DNA from: Limosilactobacillus coleohominis
Lineage (GTDB): Bacteria; Bacillota; Bacilli; Lactobacillales; Lactobacillaceae
Length of the DNA: 51,162 bases
Direction: 5' to 3'
NCBI RefSeq assembly: GCF_016901675.1
Contig: NZ_JACJKU010000001.1
Span: forward strand, 1-51,162
This document shows positions 1 to 7,063 of the stretch, piece by piece. The notes beneath the pieces were generated by a model. It did not search any database, was not told where the DNA came from, and saw only the letters and a program-made list of their open reading frames with translations. The position numbers were made by a program, and so were the translations under genes. Each line of letters begins with the position of its first letter. Position 1 is the first letter of the stretch.

Positions 1-333
1 GATGATACAGAAGATACTTTAGATTATATGGTTCATAAAGTTACTAATTTACGCGTGTTTGAAAGTGAACCTGGAAAAATGGATTTAGGATTAACCGATG
101 TTAATGGTGCTATTTTATCCATTTCTCAATTCACGTTATATGCGGATGTTAAGCATGGAAACCGGCCTGGCTTTTCAAAAGCCGCTAAGCCATCCTTGGC
201 AAAACCGCTTTATGAAAAGTTCAATCAAAAATTGGCGGCTACTGGAATTCATGTTGAAACGGGTGAATTCGGTGCTGATATGAAGGTTGATTTAGAAAAC
301 GATGGCCCTGTAACCATCCTTTATGAAAAATAA
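1..333 (+). CDS. dtd: D-aminoacyl-tRNA deacylase, 3' part (5' end outside window)
   Basis: This is the C-terminal 110 residues of Dtd, which hydrolyses D-amino acids wrongly attached to tRNA in the cytoplasm. The reading frame is open from base 1, so the gene is cut by the window edge and the ATG at 28 is internal. Visible family motifs are SQFTLYAD (the catalytic SQFTL block), NRPGFSKAA, and a C-terminal GEFGADM...NDGPVTI, which holds the Gly-cisPro-type block lining the active site. The frame ends normally at TAA. In lactobacilli dtd usually follows relA/rsh, which would lie just upstream. Identification is firm; only the start is missing. Confidence 0.96.
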   Translation, partial: DDTEDTLDYMVHKVTNLRVFESEPGKMDLGLTDVNGAILSISQFTLYADVKHGNRPGFSKAAKPSLAKPLYEKFNQKLAATGIHVETGEFGADMKVDLENDGPVTILYEK

Positions 334-368
334 TTAATAGAATTATTAGAAAAAATGAAGATTTAGTA

Positions 369-397
369 TTGACATTTAGTAAGTAAAAACTTATAGT
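369..397 (+). promoter_or_regulatory. Sigma-A promoter of the Cys leader / ABC operon
   Basis: TTGACA at 369-374 and TATAGT at 392-397 are separated by exactly 17 bases, which is a near-consensus housekeeping promoter. Transcription should begin near 404, shortly before the leader peptide ribosome binding site. The -10 and the bases after it (TTATAGTATAAACA) are identical to the promoter of the lysine-riboswitch leader at 22729-22757. Confidence 0.85.
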
Positions 398-430
398 ATA
401 AACATACTTTATGAAGAGGAGGAATTAACC

Positions 431-517
431 ATGTCAAACTTTACTTGTTGTTGCTGTACTCACATTCTAAGTCGAGCTGACATGGCTTCAGTTGGACATC
501 TTTTTGGGGTACAGTAA
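431..517 (+). CDS. Cysteine-rich leader peptide (28 aa), predicted attenuator
   Basis: This short ORF has an excellent AGGAGG ribosome binding site at 417-422, eight bases before its ATG. The peptide begins MSNFTCCCCTHIL, with four consecutive Cys codons (TGT TGT TGC TGT, 446-457) at residues 6-9, and ends at TAA 515-517. A strong terminator follows, then an amino-acid ABC operon. This is the layout of a translation-coupled attenuator that senses charged tRNA-Cys. Bases 454-461, inside and just after the Cys codons, can pair with 507-514 near the stop codon, so a ribosome stalled on the Cys codons would open that helix. I infer a regulatory role; the peptide itself probably has no function of its own. 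Confidence 0.8.
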   Translation: MSNFTCCCCTHILSRADMASVGHLFGVQ

Positions 518-561
518 TAATGAATCTCTTAGAGATGGACAATTAATTCCTAACAAATGTT

Positions 562-598
562 AAGGATCACTAGTCATGGATAGCTAGTGATCCTTTTT
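562..598 (+). terminator. Rho-independent attenuator terminator of the Cys leader
   Basis: The arms AAGGATCACTAG (562-573) and CTAGTGATCCTT (584-595) form a perfect 12-bp stem with a 10-base loop and run into a T stretch. It lies between the leader peptide and the first permease gene. A competing hairpin, TCCTAACA (548-555) with TGTTAAGGA (558-566, one bulged A), overlaps the left arm and could act as an antiterminator. Confidence 0.85.
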
Positions 599-632
599 GT
601 TTGCCTTAGATTTGAAAGGATGGAGAAGAAAG

Positions 633-1292
633 ATGAGTTGGACAGTTATCCAACAAAGCCTACCGAATTTCGTGAAAGGATTCCAGTTGACTTTATGGTT
701 ATCTTTAATCGGAATTGTTGGATCGGTGATTGTTGGTATCATTACTAGTTTAATACGTTATTTTAAAGTTCCAATATTAGGAAAAATTTTGGGAGCATAT
801 GTTGAAATCGGAAGAAATACTCCGTTATTAATTCAATTATTCTTCTTGTACTATGGTTTTCCTGTATTAGGGATTAAACTTTCCGCTGAAACGAGCGGAA
901 TTATTGGTTTAATCTTTCTTGGAGGAGCCTATATGGCTGAAGGATTTACCGGTGGTTTTAATGGGATCAGCAAATCGCAAATTGATGCAGGAAAAGCTCT
1001 GGGAATGAGCCCTTGGCAAATGGCGCGCTATGTGGTCCTGCCTCAAGGTTTAACGCTGAGTGTACCAGCATTTTCCGCGAATGTGATTTTCTTAATTAAG
1101 GAGACGTCGATTTTCTCGGTGATTGCTATTCCTGAATTAACTAATACAGCACTAGATTTAATCGGAATGTACTACCGCTCAAATGAATATTTGTTGGTCT
1201 TAGTCATTGCGTACGCAATTATTTTAATTCCGTTGATTATCATTTTAGATTGGCTTGAAAGGAGGGTTCGATATGGCTCATTCGGGGATTAA
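633..1292 (+). CDS. Polar amino acid (probably cystine) ABC transporter permease
   Basis: This 219-residue inner-membrane permease belongs to the HisM/GlnP family. It has several hydrophobic segments, the family block EIGRNTPLLIQLFFLYYG near residue 75, and the EAA loop DAGKALGMSPWQMARYVVLPQG that docks on the ATPase. I chose ATG 633, which follows GGATGGAGAAGAAAG. The in-frame TTG at 597 lies inside the terminator and is not credible. It is the first gene of a permease-permease-ATPase-binding-protein operon and overlaps the next gene by 20 bases. Substrate is inferred from the Cys leader upstream and the BspA-like binding protein downstream. Confidence 0.9.
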   Translation: MSWTVIQQSLPNFVKGFQLTLWLSLIGIVGSVIVGIITSLIRYFKVPILGKILGAYVEIGRNTPLLIQLFFLYYGFPVLGIKLSAETSGIIGLIFLGGAYMAEGFTGGFNGISKSQIDAGKALGMSPWQMARYVVLPQGLTLSVPAFSANVIFLIKETSIFSVIAIPELTNTALDLIGMYYRSNEYLLVLVIAYAIILIPLIIILDWLERRVRYGSFGD

Positions 1293-1950
1293 TGTTTTAT
1301 TTGAAGGAAGTAATTTTGCACGATTAATGGGTGGCCTTTGGACTGCTGTATGGATTGCTGCAATTTCCCTAATAATTGGGTTGGCATTAGGGACAATCTT
1401 TGGGTTGTTGAGAACCCTAAAAAGTAGAATTATTCGTTTAATTTTATTGTTGTACTTGGAATTTTTCAGAATTGTTCCAACGATTGTGTTACTGTTCTTG
1501 GTTTACTACATTTTGCCACGTCAATTTAATGTCAATATGCCAGCTACTTGGATGGCCGTTCTAGCATTCTCATTATGGGTTGCTGCAGAGTTTAGTGATA
1601 TTGTCCGGGGAGCGTTAGAATCCGTTCCTAAACATCAACGAGAATCGGGTTTGGCATTAGGATTGGATCAATGGCAGTTGTTTAGATACGTATTGTTACC
1701 ACAAACGGTTCGACTGGAATTGCCAGCAACCATTAATTTAGCTACTCGGGTTATCAAAACCACATCATTATTAATGACCATCAGTATTATGGATGTTATT
1801 AATGTTGGTCAACAAATTGTTGAAGCTAATAATCAATCCCATCCGACTGGCGTGTTCTGGGTTTATGGATTAATTTTCATCCTATACTTTATTGTTGATT
1901 ATCCATTGTCACTATGGGCAAAACGCTTAACAGCAAAACAACATTATTAA
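1273..1950 (+). CDS. Second amino acid ABC transporter permease subunit
   Basis: This 225-residue HisM/GlnP-type permease is the likely heterodimer partner of the preceding gene. It carries the EAA loop ESGLALGLDQWQLFRYVLLPQ and hydrophobic segments near both ends. The start is ATG 1273, preceded by AAAGGAGGG at 1258-1266; the frame also extends up to a TTG at 1255 that would precede this ribosome binding site. The gene begins inside the 3' end of the first permease, so the two are translationally coupled. Both permeases having the full one-domain length suggests a two-permease transporter with a separate binding protein. Confidence 0.9.
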   Translation: MAHSGINVLFEGSNFARLMGGLWTAVWIAAISLIIGLALGTIFGLLRTLKSRIIRLILLLYLEFFRIVPTIVLLFLVYYILPRQFNVNMPATWMAVLAFSLWVAAEFSDIVRGALESVPKHQRESGLALGLDQWQLFRYVLLPQTVRLELPATINLATRVIKTTSLLMTISIMDVINVGQQIVEANNQSHPTGVFWVYGLIFILYFIVDYPLSLWAKRLTAKQHY

Positions 1951-1968
1951 TTTAAAACAGGTGATAAT

Positions 1969-2709
1969 ATGGCGGAAGAAATTTTAAAAGTCGAACATTT
2001 AAATAAATTTTATGGAGACTGGCAAGCCCTTCATGATATTAGTTTTGATTTAAAGAAGGGTGAAGTAGTGACCCTATTAGGACCTTCAGGTTCTGGGAAA
2101 AGTACATTGATTAGAACCTTGAACGGGCTAGAAGATTTTAAAGATGGCGCAATTTATTTCAAAGGTGAAAAAGTGGATCCATCGCCAAAGACGTGGCAAG
2201 GGTTACGCCAGAAAATTGGAATGGTTTTCCAAAGTTATGATTTATTTCCAAATTTAACGGTAATGGATAATATTCTGTTAGCGCCTACTAAGGTTCAAAA
2301 CCGACCACGAGAGGAGGTGAAGAAGGAAGCTATGGAACTGTTAGAGCGAGTTCAATTAGCCGACCAAGCCGATTCCTACCCAAGGCAGTTATCTGGTGGA
2401 CAGAAACAGCGAATTGCAATCGTTCGTGCATTAGCGATGCATCCTGAATTAATGCTTTTCGATGAAGTTACTGCATCATTAGACCCTGAAATGGTTCGTG
2501 GTGTTCTAAATATCGTTAAAGAATTATCAGATCGCGATCACATGACAATGATTATTGTGACTCATGAAATGAACTTTGCATCGCAAATTGCTGATAAAGT
2601 CTTATTTTTGGAAGACGGCAAGATCCTAGAACAAACTCCAGGGAAGCAGTTCTTCGAGCATCCTCAAACAGAACGTGCAAAAGAATTCTTATCAAGCATG
2701 GACTTTTAA
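1969..2709 (+). CDS. Amino acid ABC transporter ATP-binding protein
   Basis: This 246-residue cytoplasmic ATPase energises uptake by the two permeases. The Walker A motif GPSGSGKST is at residues 38-46, the Q-loop is in MVFQSYDLFPNLTVMDN near 86-101, the ABC signature LSGGQ is at 141-145, and Walker B LMLFDE is at 161-166. The H-loop lies in IIVTHEM near 200. Walker B is followed by VTASLDPEM, typical of the GlnQ/HisP polar amino acid subfamily. It lies 18 bases after the second permease and 18 bases before the binding protein, in one operon. Confidence 0.95.
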   Translation: MAEEILKVEHLNKFYGDWQALHDISFDLKKGEVVTLLGPSGSGKSTLIRTLNGLEDFKDGAIYFKGEKVDPSPKTWQGLRQKIGMVFQSYDLFPNLTVMDNILLAPTKVQNRPREEVKKEAMELLERVQLADQADSYPRQLSGGQKQRIAIVRALAMHPELMLFDEVTASLDPEMVRGVLNIVKELSDRDHMTMIIVTHEMNFASQIADKVLFLEDGKILEQTPGKQFFEHPQTERAKEFLSSMDF

Positions 2710-2727
2710 TATAAGGAGAAGATAAAT

Positions 2728-3582
2728 ATGAAATTTAATTGGAAAAAGATTATCACAGCAGCAGTTGCTGCAATGAGTGTCGCTGCTGTGGTGGCAACCG
2801 CCGCGGTACGTCCATCAACTGCTAACGCAGATTCAAATACAAGCTCAGTTAGCGCAATCAAGAAGCGTGGTACGCTTCGGGTAGCCGTTTTTGGTGATTT
2901 ACCTCCATATGGTTGGGTGAACAAAAATGGTAAGCGTGTTGGTTATGATGTTGCTTTAGCTCGTCAAATGGCGAAGGATATGGGAGTTAAGGTTAAGTTT
3001 GTTCAAGTTAATGCTAACAACCGGGTTGACACTTTAAACTCCAACAAAGCTGATATTGTTTTAGCTAACTTTACCCAAACTCCTGAACGTAAACAAGTGG
3101 TTGATTTTGCTAAACCTTACATGAAAGTTTCAGTTGGGGTTGTTTCTCCAAAGAAGAAGGCAATTACTAACGTTAACCAATTAAAGGGTAAGAAGGTAAT
3201 TGTTACCAAAGGTACTACTGCTGAAAACTACTTTACTAGTAAGCAAAAGGGCGTTTCACTTTTGAAGTTTGACTCTAAGACTCAACAATTCAACGCCTTA
3301 AAGAACAACCGTGCCGCAGCGTTAGCTGATGATAATTCTTATCTCTATGCATGGGTTAAGAATAATCCTAAGTACACTGTTGGTATTAAGAGCATTGGTC
3401 CTAAGCAATACATTGCCCCAGGTGTTAAGAAGGGTAACAAGTCATTGTTAAACTGGACTAATAAGGAAATTACCAAGTTAAACAAGCAAGACTTCTTTAC
3501 TAAAGATTACAACAGTGAATTGAAGCCATACTTTGGTAGTGAAGTTAAGCCTTCAGACATTGTAATTACCTCTGACAAGTAG
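2728..3582 (+). CDS. Extracellular solute-binding protein family 3, BspA/CnBP/MapA-like
   Basis: This 284-residue secreted binding protein captures substrate for the ABC transporter. Residues 1-34 form a classical signal peptide with a predicted cut after TANA. There is no cysteine near the cut, so it is not a lipoprotein. The mature part starts with SAIKKRGTLRVAVFGDLPPYG, the usual family 3 entry, and continues with ADIVLANFTQTPERKQVVDFAKPY, a ligand-site block. It is rich in Lys and strongly codon-biased, suggesting high expression and a basic surface. L. fermentum BspA (cystine uptake) and L. reuteri CnBP/MapA (collagen/mucus binding) are known proteins of this unusual non-lipoprotein type. 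I infer orthology from organisation and motifs. A cystine substrate fits the Cys leader upstream. Confidence 0.88.
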   Translation: MKFNWKKIITAAVAAMSVAAVVATAAVRPSTANADSNTSSVSAIKKRGTLRVAVFGDLPPYGWVNKNGKRVGYDVALARQMAKDMGVKVKFVQVNANNRVDTLNSNKADIVLANFTQTPERKQVVDFAKPYMKVSVGVVSPKKKAITNVNQLKGKKVIVTKGTTAENYFTSKQKGVSLLKFDSKTQQFNALKNNRAAALADDNSYLYAWVKNNPKYTVGIKSIGPKQYIAPGVKKGNKSLLNWTNKEITKLNKQDFFTKDYNSELKPYFGSEVKPSDIVITSDK

Positions 3583-3635
3583 TGTTAAAGAGATAATGAA
3601 TAACTCATAAACTCACCTTTCCATCCTTTGAGTAA

Positions 3636-3685
3636 AAAATTGACGCGAAGCATTCGGATAATCCGAGTGTTTCGCGTCATTTTTA
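3636..3685. terminator. Bidirectional terminator between the ABC operon and the minus-strand kinase gene
   Basis: GACGCGAAGCATTCGGAT (3642-3659) pairs with ATCCGAGTGTTTCGCGTC (3661-3678) to make a long hairpin. An A run lies on its left (3635-3640) and a T run on its right (3680-3684), so it can terminate transcription from both sides. Confidence 0.85.
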
Positions 3686-3692
3686 TATTAAA

Positions 3693-4532
3693 TTAGTATT
3701 TCGATAGAATATTGTCTACTGCAGGCCCATAAGTTTCTCCAAACAAAATTAAGTGCATACAAAGGTAATAAAATTGATACCACGGAAGACGATTTTCAAA
3801 ACCATCTTGTAGTGGGTACGTTGCATTATATGCTTGATAAAAATCAGGTGTAAACCCACCGAAAATAGTGGTCATAGCTAAATCGTACTCACGATCTCCA
3901 TAAAGAGCATCTGGGTCAATAAGAGTGGGGGTACCATCTTCTGTAAACATGTAATTACCTGCCCAAAGATCACCATGAAGCAAGCTTGCAGTAACAGGAT
4001 GCTTTGAATAATAGTGATCGAAAGCATTAACCATATTTTGAAAATGTTGATTGCGCCATTCTGACCAACGATGCTTTTGCTGAGCAACCTTGACTTCTGG
4101 AATTAAGCGCTGATTAATATAAAAATCACGCCAGCTGTTATTCCAAGAATTATCTTTGATTAACGATTTAGTATGGTGATTTGTATAGAAACCAAATTGG
4201 TCATGATGTTTTTGGTGCATTTTAGCTACTGTAGTACCCAAAGCACTTTGATTTTCTGGTCCTTCAGTTAACCAATTTAAAATTAAATAAGCATCATGAT
4301 CAATGTCACCTGAAGCGATTGGCGTTGGAGTGTTAATGACAGTTCCTAATTCTTGCAGGCCTCTTCTTTCATGGGCAAAGTATTCTTGCGATTGGTTAGG
4401 TTGAACCTTAATAAAATATGGAATACCGTCTGCTATGACTTGATATGCTTCGTTAATGTCACCACCGCTAACCGGTTGCCATGAAGAAATCGGTGCGATT
4501 GACAACGAATTAAACCATTCTTGATTTTGCAT
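3693..4532 (-). CDS. Fructosamine kinase family protein (FN3K-like)
   Basis: This 279-residue protein-kinase-fold enzyme is related to fructosamine/ribulosamine-3-kinases, which phosphorylate sugar adducts on protein amines so that they fall off. Visible features are the ATP-binding Lys in YFIKV (K42), the catalytic loop LLHGDLWAGN around residues 184-193, and the metal-binding block DPDALYGDREYDLA at 206-219, a clear FN3K signature. It starts 18 bases after the amidase gene on the same strand, so the two are probably co-transcribed, although no functional link is obvious. The family assignment is good; the true substrate (ribulosamine, erythrulosamine or a small molecule) cannot be read from sequence. 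Confidence 0.88.
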   Translation of the reverse strand: MQNQEWFNSLSIAPISSWQPVSGGDINEAYQVIADGIPYFIKVQPNQSQEYFAHERRGLQELGTVINTPTPIASGDIDHDAYLILNWLTEGPENQSALGTTVAKMHQKHHDQFGFYTNHHTKSLIKDNSWNNSWRDFYINQRLIPEVKVAQQKHRWSEWRNQHFQNMVNAFDHYYSKHPVTASLLHGDLWAGNYMFTEDGTPTLIDPDALYGDREYDLAMTTIFGGFTPDFYQAYNATYPLQDGFENRLPWYQFYYLCMHLILFGETYGPAVDNILSKY

Positions 4533-4550
4533 TGATAAAGCTTCTTTCTA

Positions 4551-5426
4551 TTATTGATTTGCTAGATACAAGTTAATTCCCTTAGCAATAGCATGGGCAG
4601 CCTTTTTCTGGAAACTTGATTGACGAATAAGTTTGAAGTCTTTGCTGGTATTTACATATCCAGTTTCACAAAGAATTGACGGTAATTTGGTATCCCGAAT
4701 TACTAGGAAGTCACCAAACTCTACCCCGCGATTACTAATTGGGAAATTCTTAAACTGGTGACTAACTTTTTTAGCTAACTGTTTTGATGGACCACGATGA
4801 TAATAGTACGTTGTAATTCCGGATCCCTCGTTTTGAGTAGGTGAGGAATTAAGATGGAGACTGACAAAACAATCTACATGATCATTTTCGGCAATTCGGA
4901 CCCGTTCTTTTAGACCAACGTCCTTATCCGTTGAACGTGTCATTACCACTTGTGCGCCAGAAGATTCTAATTGATGAGCTAATGATTGAGCTATTTTTAG
5001 GGTATAGGTCTTTTCCATGTATTTGCTTTTGTCGGAATCATCTTTATATTCGGCACCGCTATCGCTACCACCATGGCCAGGATCAATAGCAATGATTGCC
5101 CCAGCCAAATGATTTTGATTGTTCAAAGGGCGTTTGGAATGAATGAGCCAGCTTGGCACCCAAGCACTTTGGTGATCGCTGAGGCGAATCCGGTACCAGT
5201 TACGTCGCTCGCCAATAATGAAGACCCGCTTTTTTTGTTTCATATTTACACTTGAGTAATTAATACCAGGCCCGGACTTAATTGGGATAGTTGTTGGGTT
5301 GATGATAATCGTATCATGGTAGATTAGTGCACTAAGGATGAAGATTGCAAGGATAATAAAAGTGCATCCTACGAGTGCTGATTTATTTAGTGGTTTGCTT
5401 TTGATAAGAATGACCCCCGTTAACAA
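4551..5426 (-). CDS. N-acetylmuramoyl-L-alanine amidase with SH3b domain
   Basis: This 291-residue cell-wall hydrolase should cut the amide between N-acetylmuramic acid and the stem peptide. An N-terminal membrane anchor or uncleaved signal spans about residues 16-37. It is followed by a bacterial SH3 domain (about 48-97) and an Amidase_3 catalytic domain (about 110-290). The zinc ligands are H118 in IDPGHGG, E138 in YMEKTY and H191 in SLHLNSS, and the catalytic Glu is E254 in ILCETGYV. The start is uncertain: TTG 5426 gives the longest reading, but there is no strong ribosome binding site; a non-AUG start slightly downstream is possible. It heads a two-gene minus-strand operon with the FN3K-like gene. 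Confidence 0.88.
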   Translation of the reverse strand: MLTGVILIKSKPLNKSALVGCTFIILAIFILSALIYHDTIIINPTTIPIKSGPGINYSSVNMKQKKRVFIIGERRNWYRIRLSDHQSAWVPSWLIHSKRPLNNQNHLAGAIIAIDPGHGGSDSGAEYKDDSDKSKYMEKTYTLKIAQSLAHQLESSGAQVVMTRSTDKDVGLKERVRIAENDHVDCFVSLHLNSSPTQNEGSGITTYYYHRGPSKQLAKKVSHQFKNFPISNRGVEFGDFLVIRDTKLPSILCETGYVNTSKDFKLIRQSSFQKKAAHAIAKGINLYLANQ

Positions 5427-5539
5427 TCACTTTACTTCAGTTTAAAAATCCTTAAAAAGAAAAGCAAGGAAATATGGATGTTTTAGTGAAAAACATTGAC
5501 TATCGTTTCGATGACGAGTAACCTTATTAACGTAAATTA

Positions 5540-5737
5540 ATAATTAATGACCGATGAAAAAAGAGTGATTAATTACTGCTGATTAAGCGAGTAGGTGATG
5601 GTGAAAGACCTATTGAAGCGTAATTAAGTGACACTTTTGAGGCCCGGCAATGCCCGTCGCTAGTGCGACGTTATCCATGAGTGATACCAAGGTGGTACCG
5701 TGCTTTTGCACCCTTGTTTAGCAAGGGTGTTTTTTTG
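5540..5737 (+). promoter_or_regulatory. T-box riboswitch controlling hisS-aspS
   Basis: The T-box sequence AAGGTGGTACCGTG is at 5689-5702. Stem I is visible: TTAATTAC (5571-5578) pairs with GTAATTAA (5620-5627), a distal TAGGT/ACCTA hairpin lies at about 5592-5613, and the loop-E-like AGAGTGA is on the 5' side. The 3' side of the specifier loop reads GTGACA before the closing CTTTT. In the canonical register (codon followed by a purine) the specifier is GAC for Asp at 5630-5632. The His codon CAC (5632-5634) overlaps it. The terminator follows directly. The upstream TTGACT at 5496-5501 may be the -35, but no good -10 is evident. Confidence 0.9.
5709..5736 (+). terminator. T-box terminator before hisS
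   Basis: CACCCTTG (5709-5716) and CAAGGGTG (5722-5729) form an 8-bp stem followed by seven T. The left arm CACCCTTG can instead pair with CAAGG of the T-box element, which gives the usual antiterminator/terminator switch. Confidence 0.9.
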
Positions 5738-5765
5738 TTAATTGGTTAAATGAGGAGGAAGCAAA

Positions 5766-7058
5766 ATGCGCTATCAACGGCCAAAAGGGACAGCTGATAT
5801 TCTACCAGGGGATTCCGCACGGTGGGATTATGTAGAAAACTTAGCTCGTCAGGTTTTTCATAAATATGATTATCGTGGAATTCGAACACCAATGTTTGAA
5901 AGTTATGATATTTTTGCTCGTTCAGCAGGAGATACTTCAGACGTGGTGACTAAGGAAATGTATGACTTCCAAGATAAGGGAGATCGGCACATTGCATTGC
6001 GACCAGAAGGGACAGCAGGAGTAGTCCGTGCATTTAATGAAAATAAATTATATGGTCCCGAATATCAAAAGCCTTACAAGGTTTATTATATGGGACCAAT
6101 GTTCCGTTATGAACGTCCACAATCTGGTCGTCAACGTGAATTTCACCAAATTGGTGTGGAAGCGTTTGGAAGCGATAATCCAGCAACAGACGTTGAAGTT
6201 ATTGCAATGGCTTTACAGTTGTTCAAAAAGTTAGGCTTAAAGAATTTGCGGGTAGCCGTAAATACACTTGGTGACCAAAAGAGTCGGGATGACTACCGTA
6301 CTGCATTAATCAACTATTTAAAGCCACATTATGATGAATTAAGTGAAGATTCTCAAGAACGGTTAGAAAAGAATCCATTACGGGTACTTGATAGTAAGGA
6401 TCCACGTGATAAGCAATTCGTTGCTGATGCACCTTCAATTTTAGATTACCTAACACCAGAAGCACATGATCGGTTTGAAGAAGTTAAGAAAATGCTCGAC
6501 GTGCTAGACATTGATTATGTAATTGATCCGGACATGGTTCGTGGTTTAGATTATTATAATCACACGATTTTTGAAGTAATGGTTCAAGCTAAGTCACTTG
6601 GTAACGGCTACACAACTATTTGTGGTGGTGGTCGTTACAGTGGCTTGGTAGCTCAACTTGGTGGCCCAGAAATATCAGGTGTCGGCTTTGGAATCGGTGA
6701 AGAACGATTACTATTATTGCTACAAGATGAAGGTATTAAATTACCAACCAGTGATGATTTAGATATTTACGTTGTTGGAATTGGTCATGAAACTAATATT
6801 GAAAGCTTGCAACTAGTAGAAGCCGCACGTGAGGCAGGCTTATCTGCTGATCGTGATTATCTTGAACGAAAACCAAAAGCGCAGTTTAGAACAGCGGACC
6901 GTTTGAATGCCAAGGTTGTGTTGACAATTGGTAAGCAAGAGTTAGCAGAAGGCAATGTTCATTTAAAGGTGATGGCAACCGGGAAAGAAGTATCTGTTAA
7001 ACTTAATGACTTATTAGATAATTTTGCGGATGTTTATGCAAAACACATTGAGGGGTAA
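5766..7058 (+). CDS. hisS: Histidyl-tRNA synthetase
   Basis: This 430-residue class II aminoacyl-tRNA synthetase charges tRNA-His. Class II motif 2 is in [20 protein letters not shown], and the two histidine-specific blocks are [12 protein letters not shown] and GGGRYSGL. The C-terminal anticodon-binding domain covers roughly residues 330-430. The start ATG follows GAGGAGGAAG. The gene lies directly after the T-box terminator and 5 bases before aspS, so both synthetases share a single regulated transcript. Length is typical of the family. Confidence 0.97.
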   Translation: MRYQRPKGTADILPGDSARWDYVENLARQVFHKYDYRGIRTPMFESYDIFARSAGDTSDVVTKEMYDFQDKGDRHIALRPEGTAGVVRAFNENKLYGPEYQKPYKVYYMGPMFRYERPQSGRQREFHQIGVEAFGSDNPATDVEVIAMALQLFKKLGLKNLRVAVNTLGDQKSRDDYRTALINYLKPHYDELSEDSQERLEKNPLRVLDSKDPRDKQFVADAPSILDYLTPEAHDRFEEVKKMLDVLDIDYVIDPDMVRGLDYYNHTIFEVMVQAKSLGNGYTTICGGGRYSGLVAQLGGPEISGVGFGIGEERLLLLLQDEGIKLPTSDDLDIYVVGIGHETNIESLQLVEAAREAGLSADRDYLERKPKAQFRTADRLNAKVVLTIGKQELAEGNVHLKVMATGKEVSVKLNDLLDNFADVYAKHIEG

Positions 7059-7063
7059 TTAAA

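Noticed and set aside
597-632. TTG 597 as the start of the first ABC permease
   Set aside because: It lies inside the T run of the attenuator terminator; ATG 633 behind a purine-rich site is far better.
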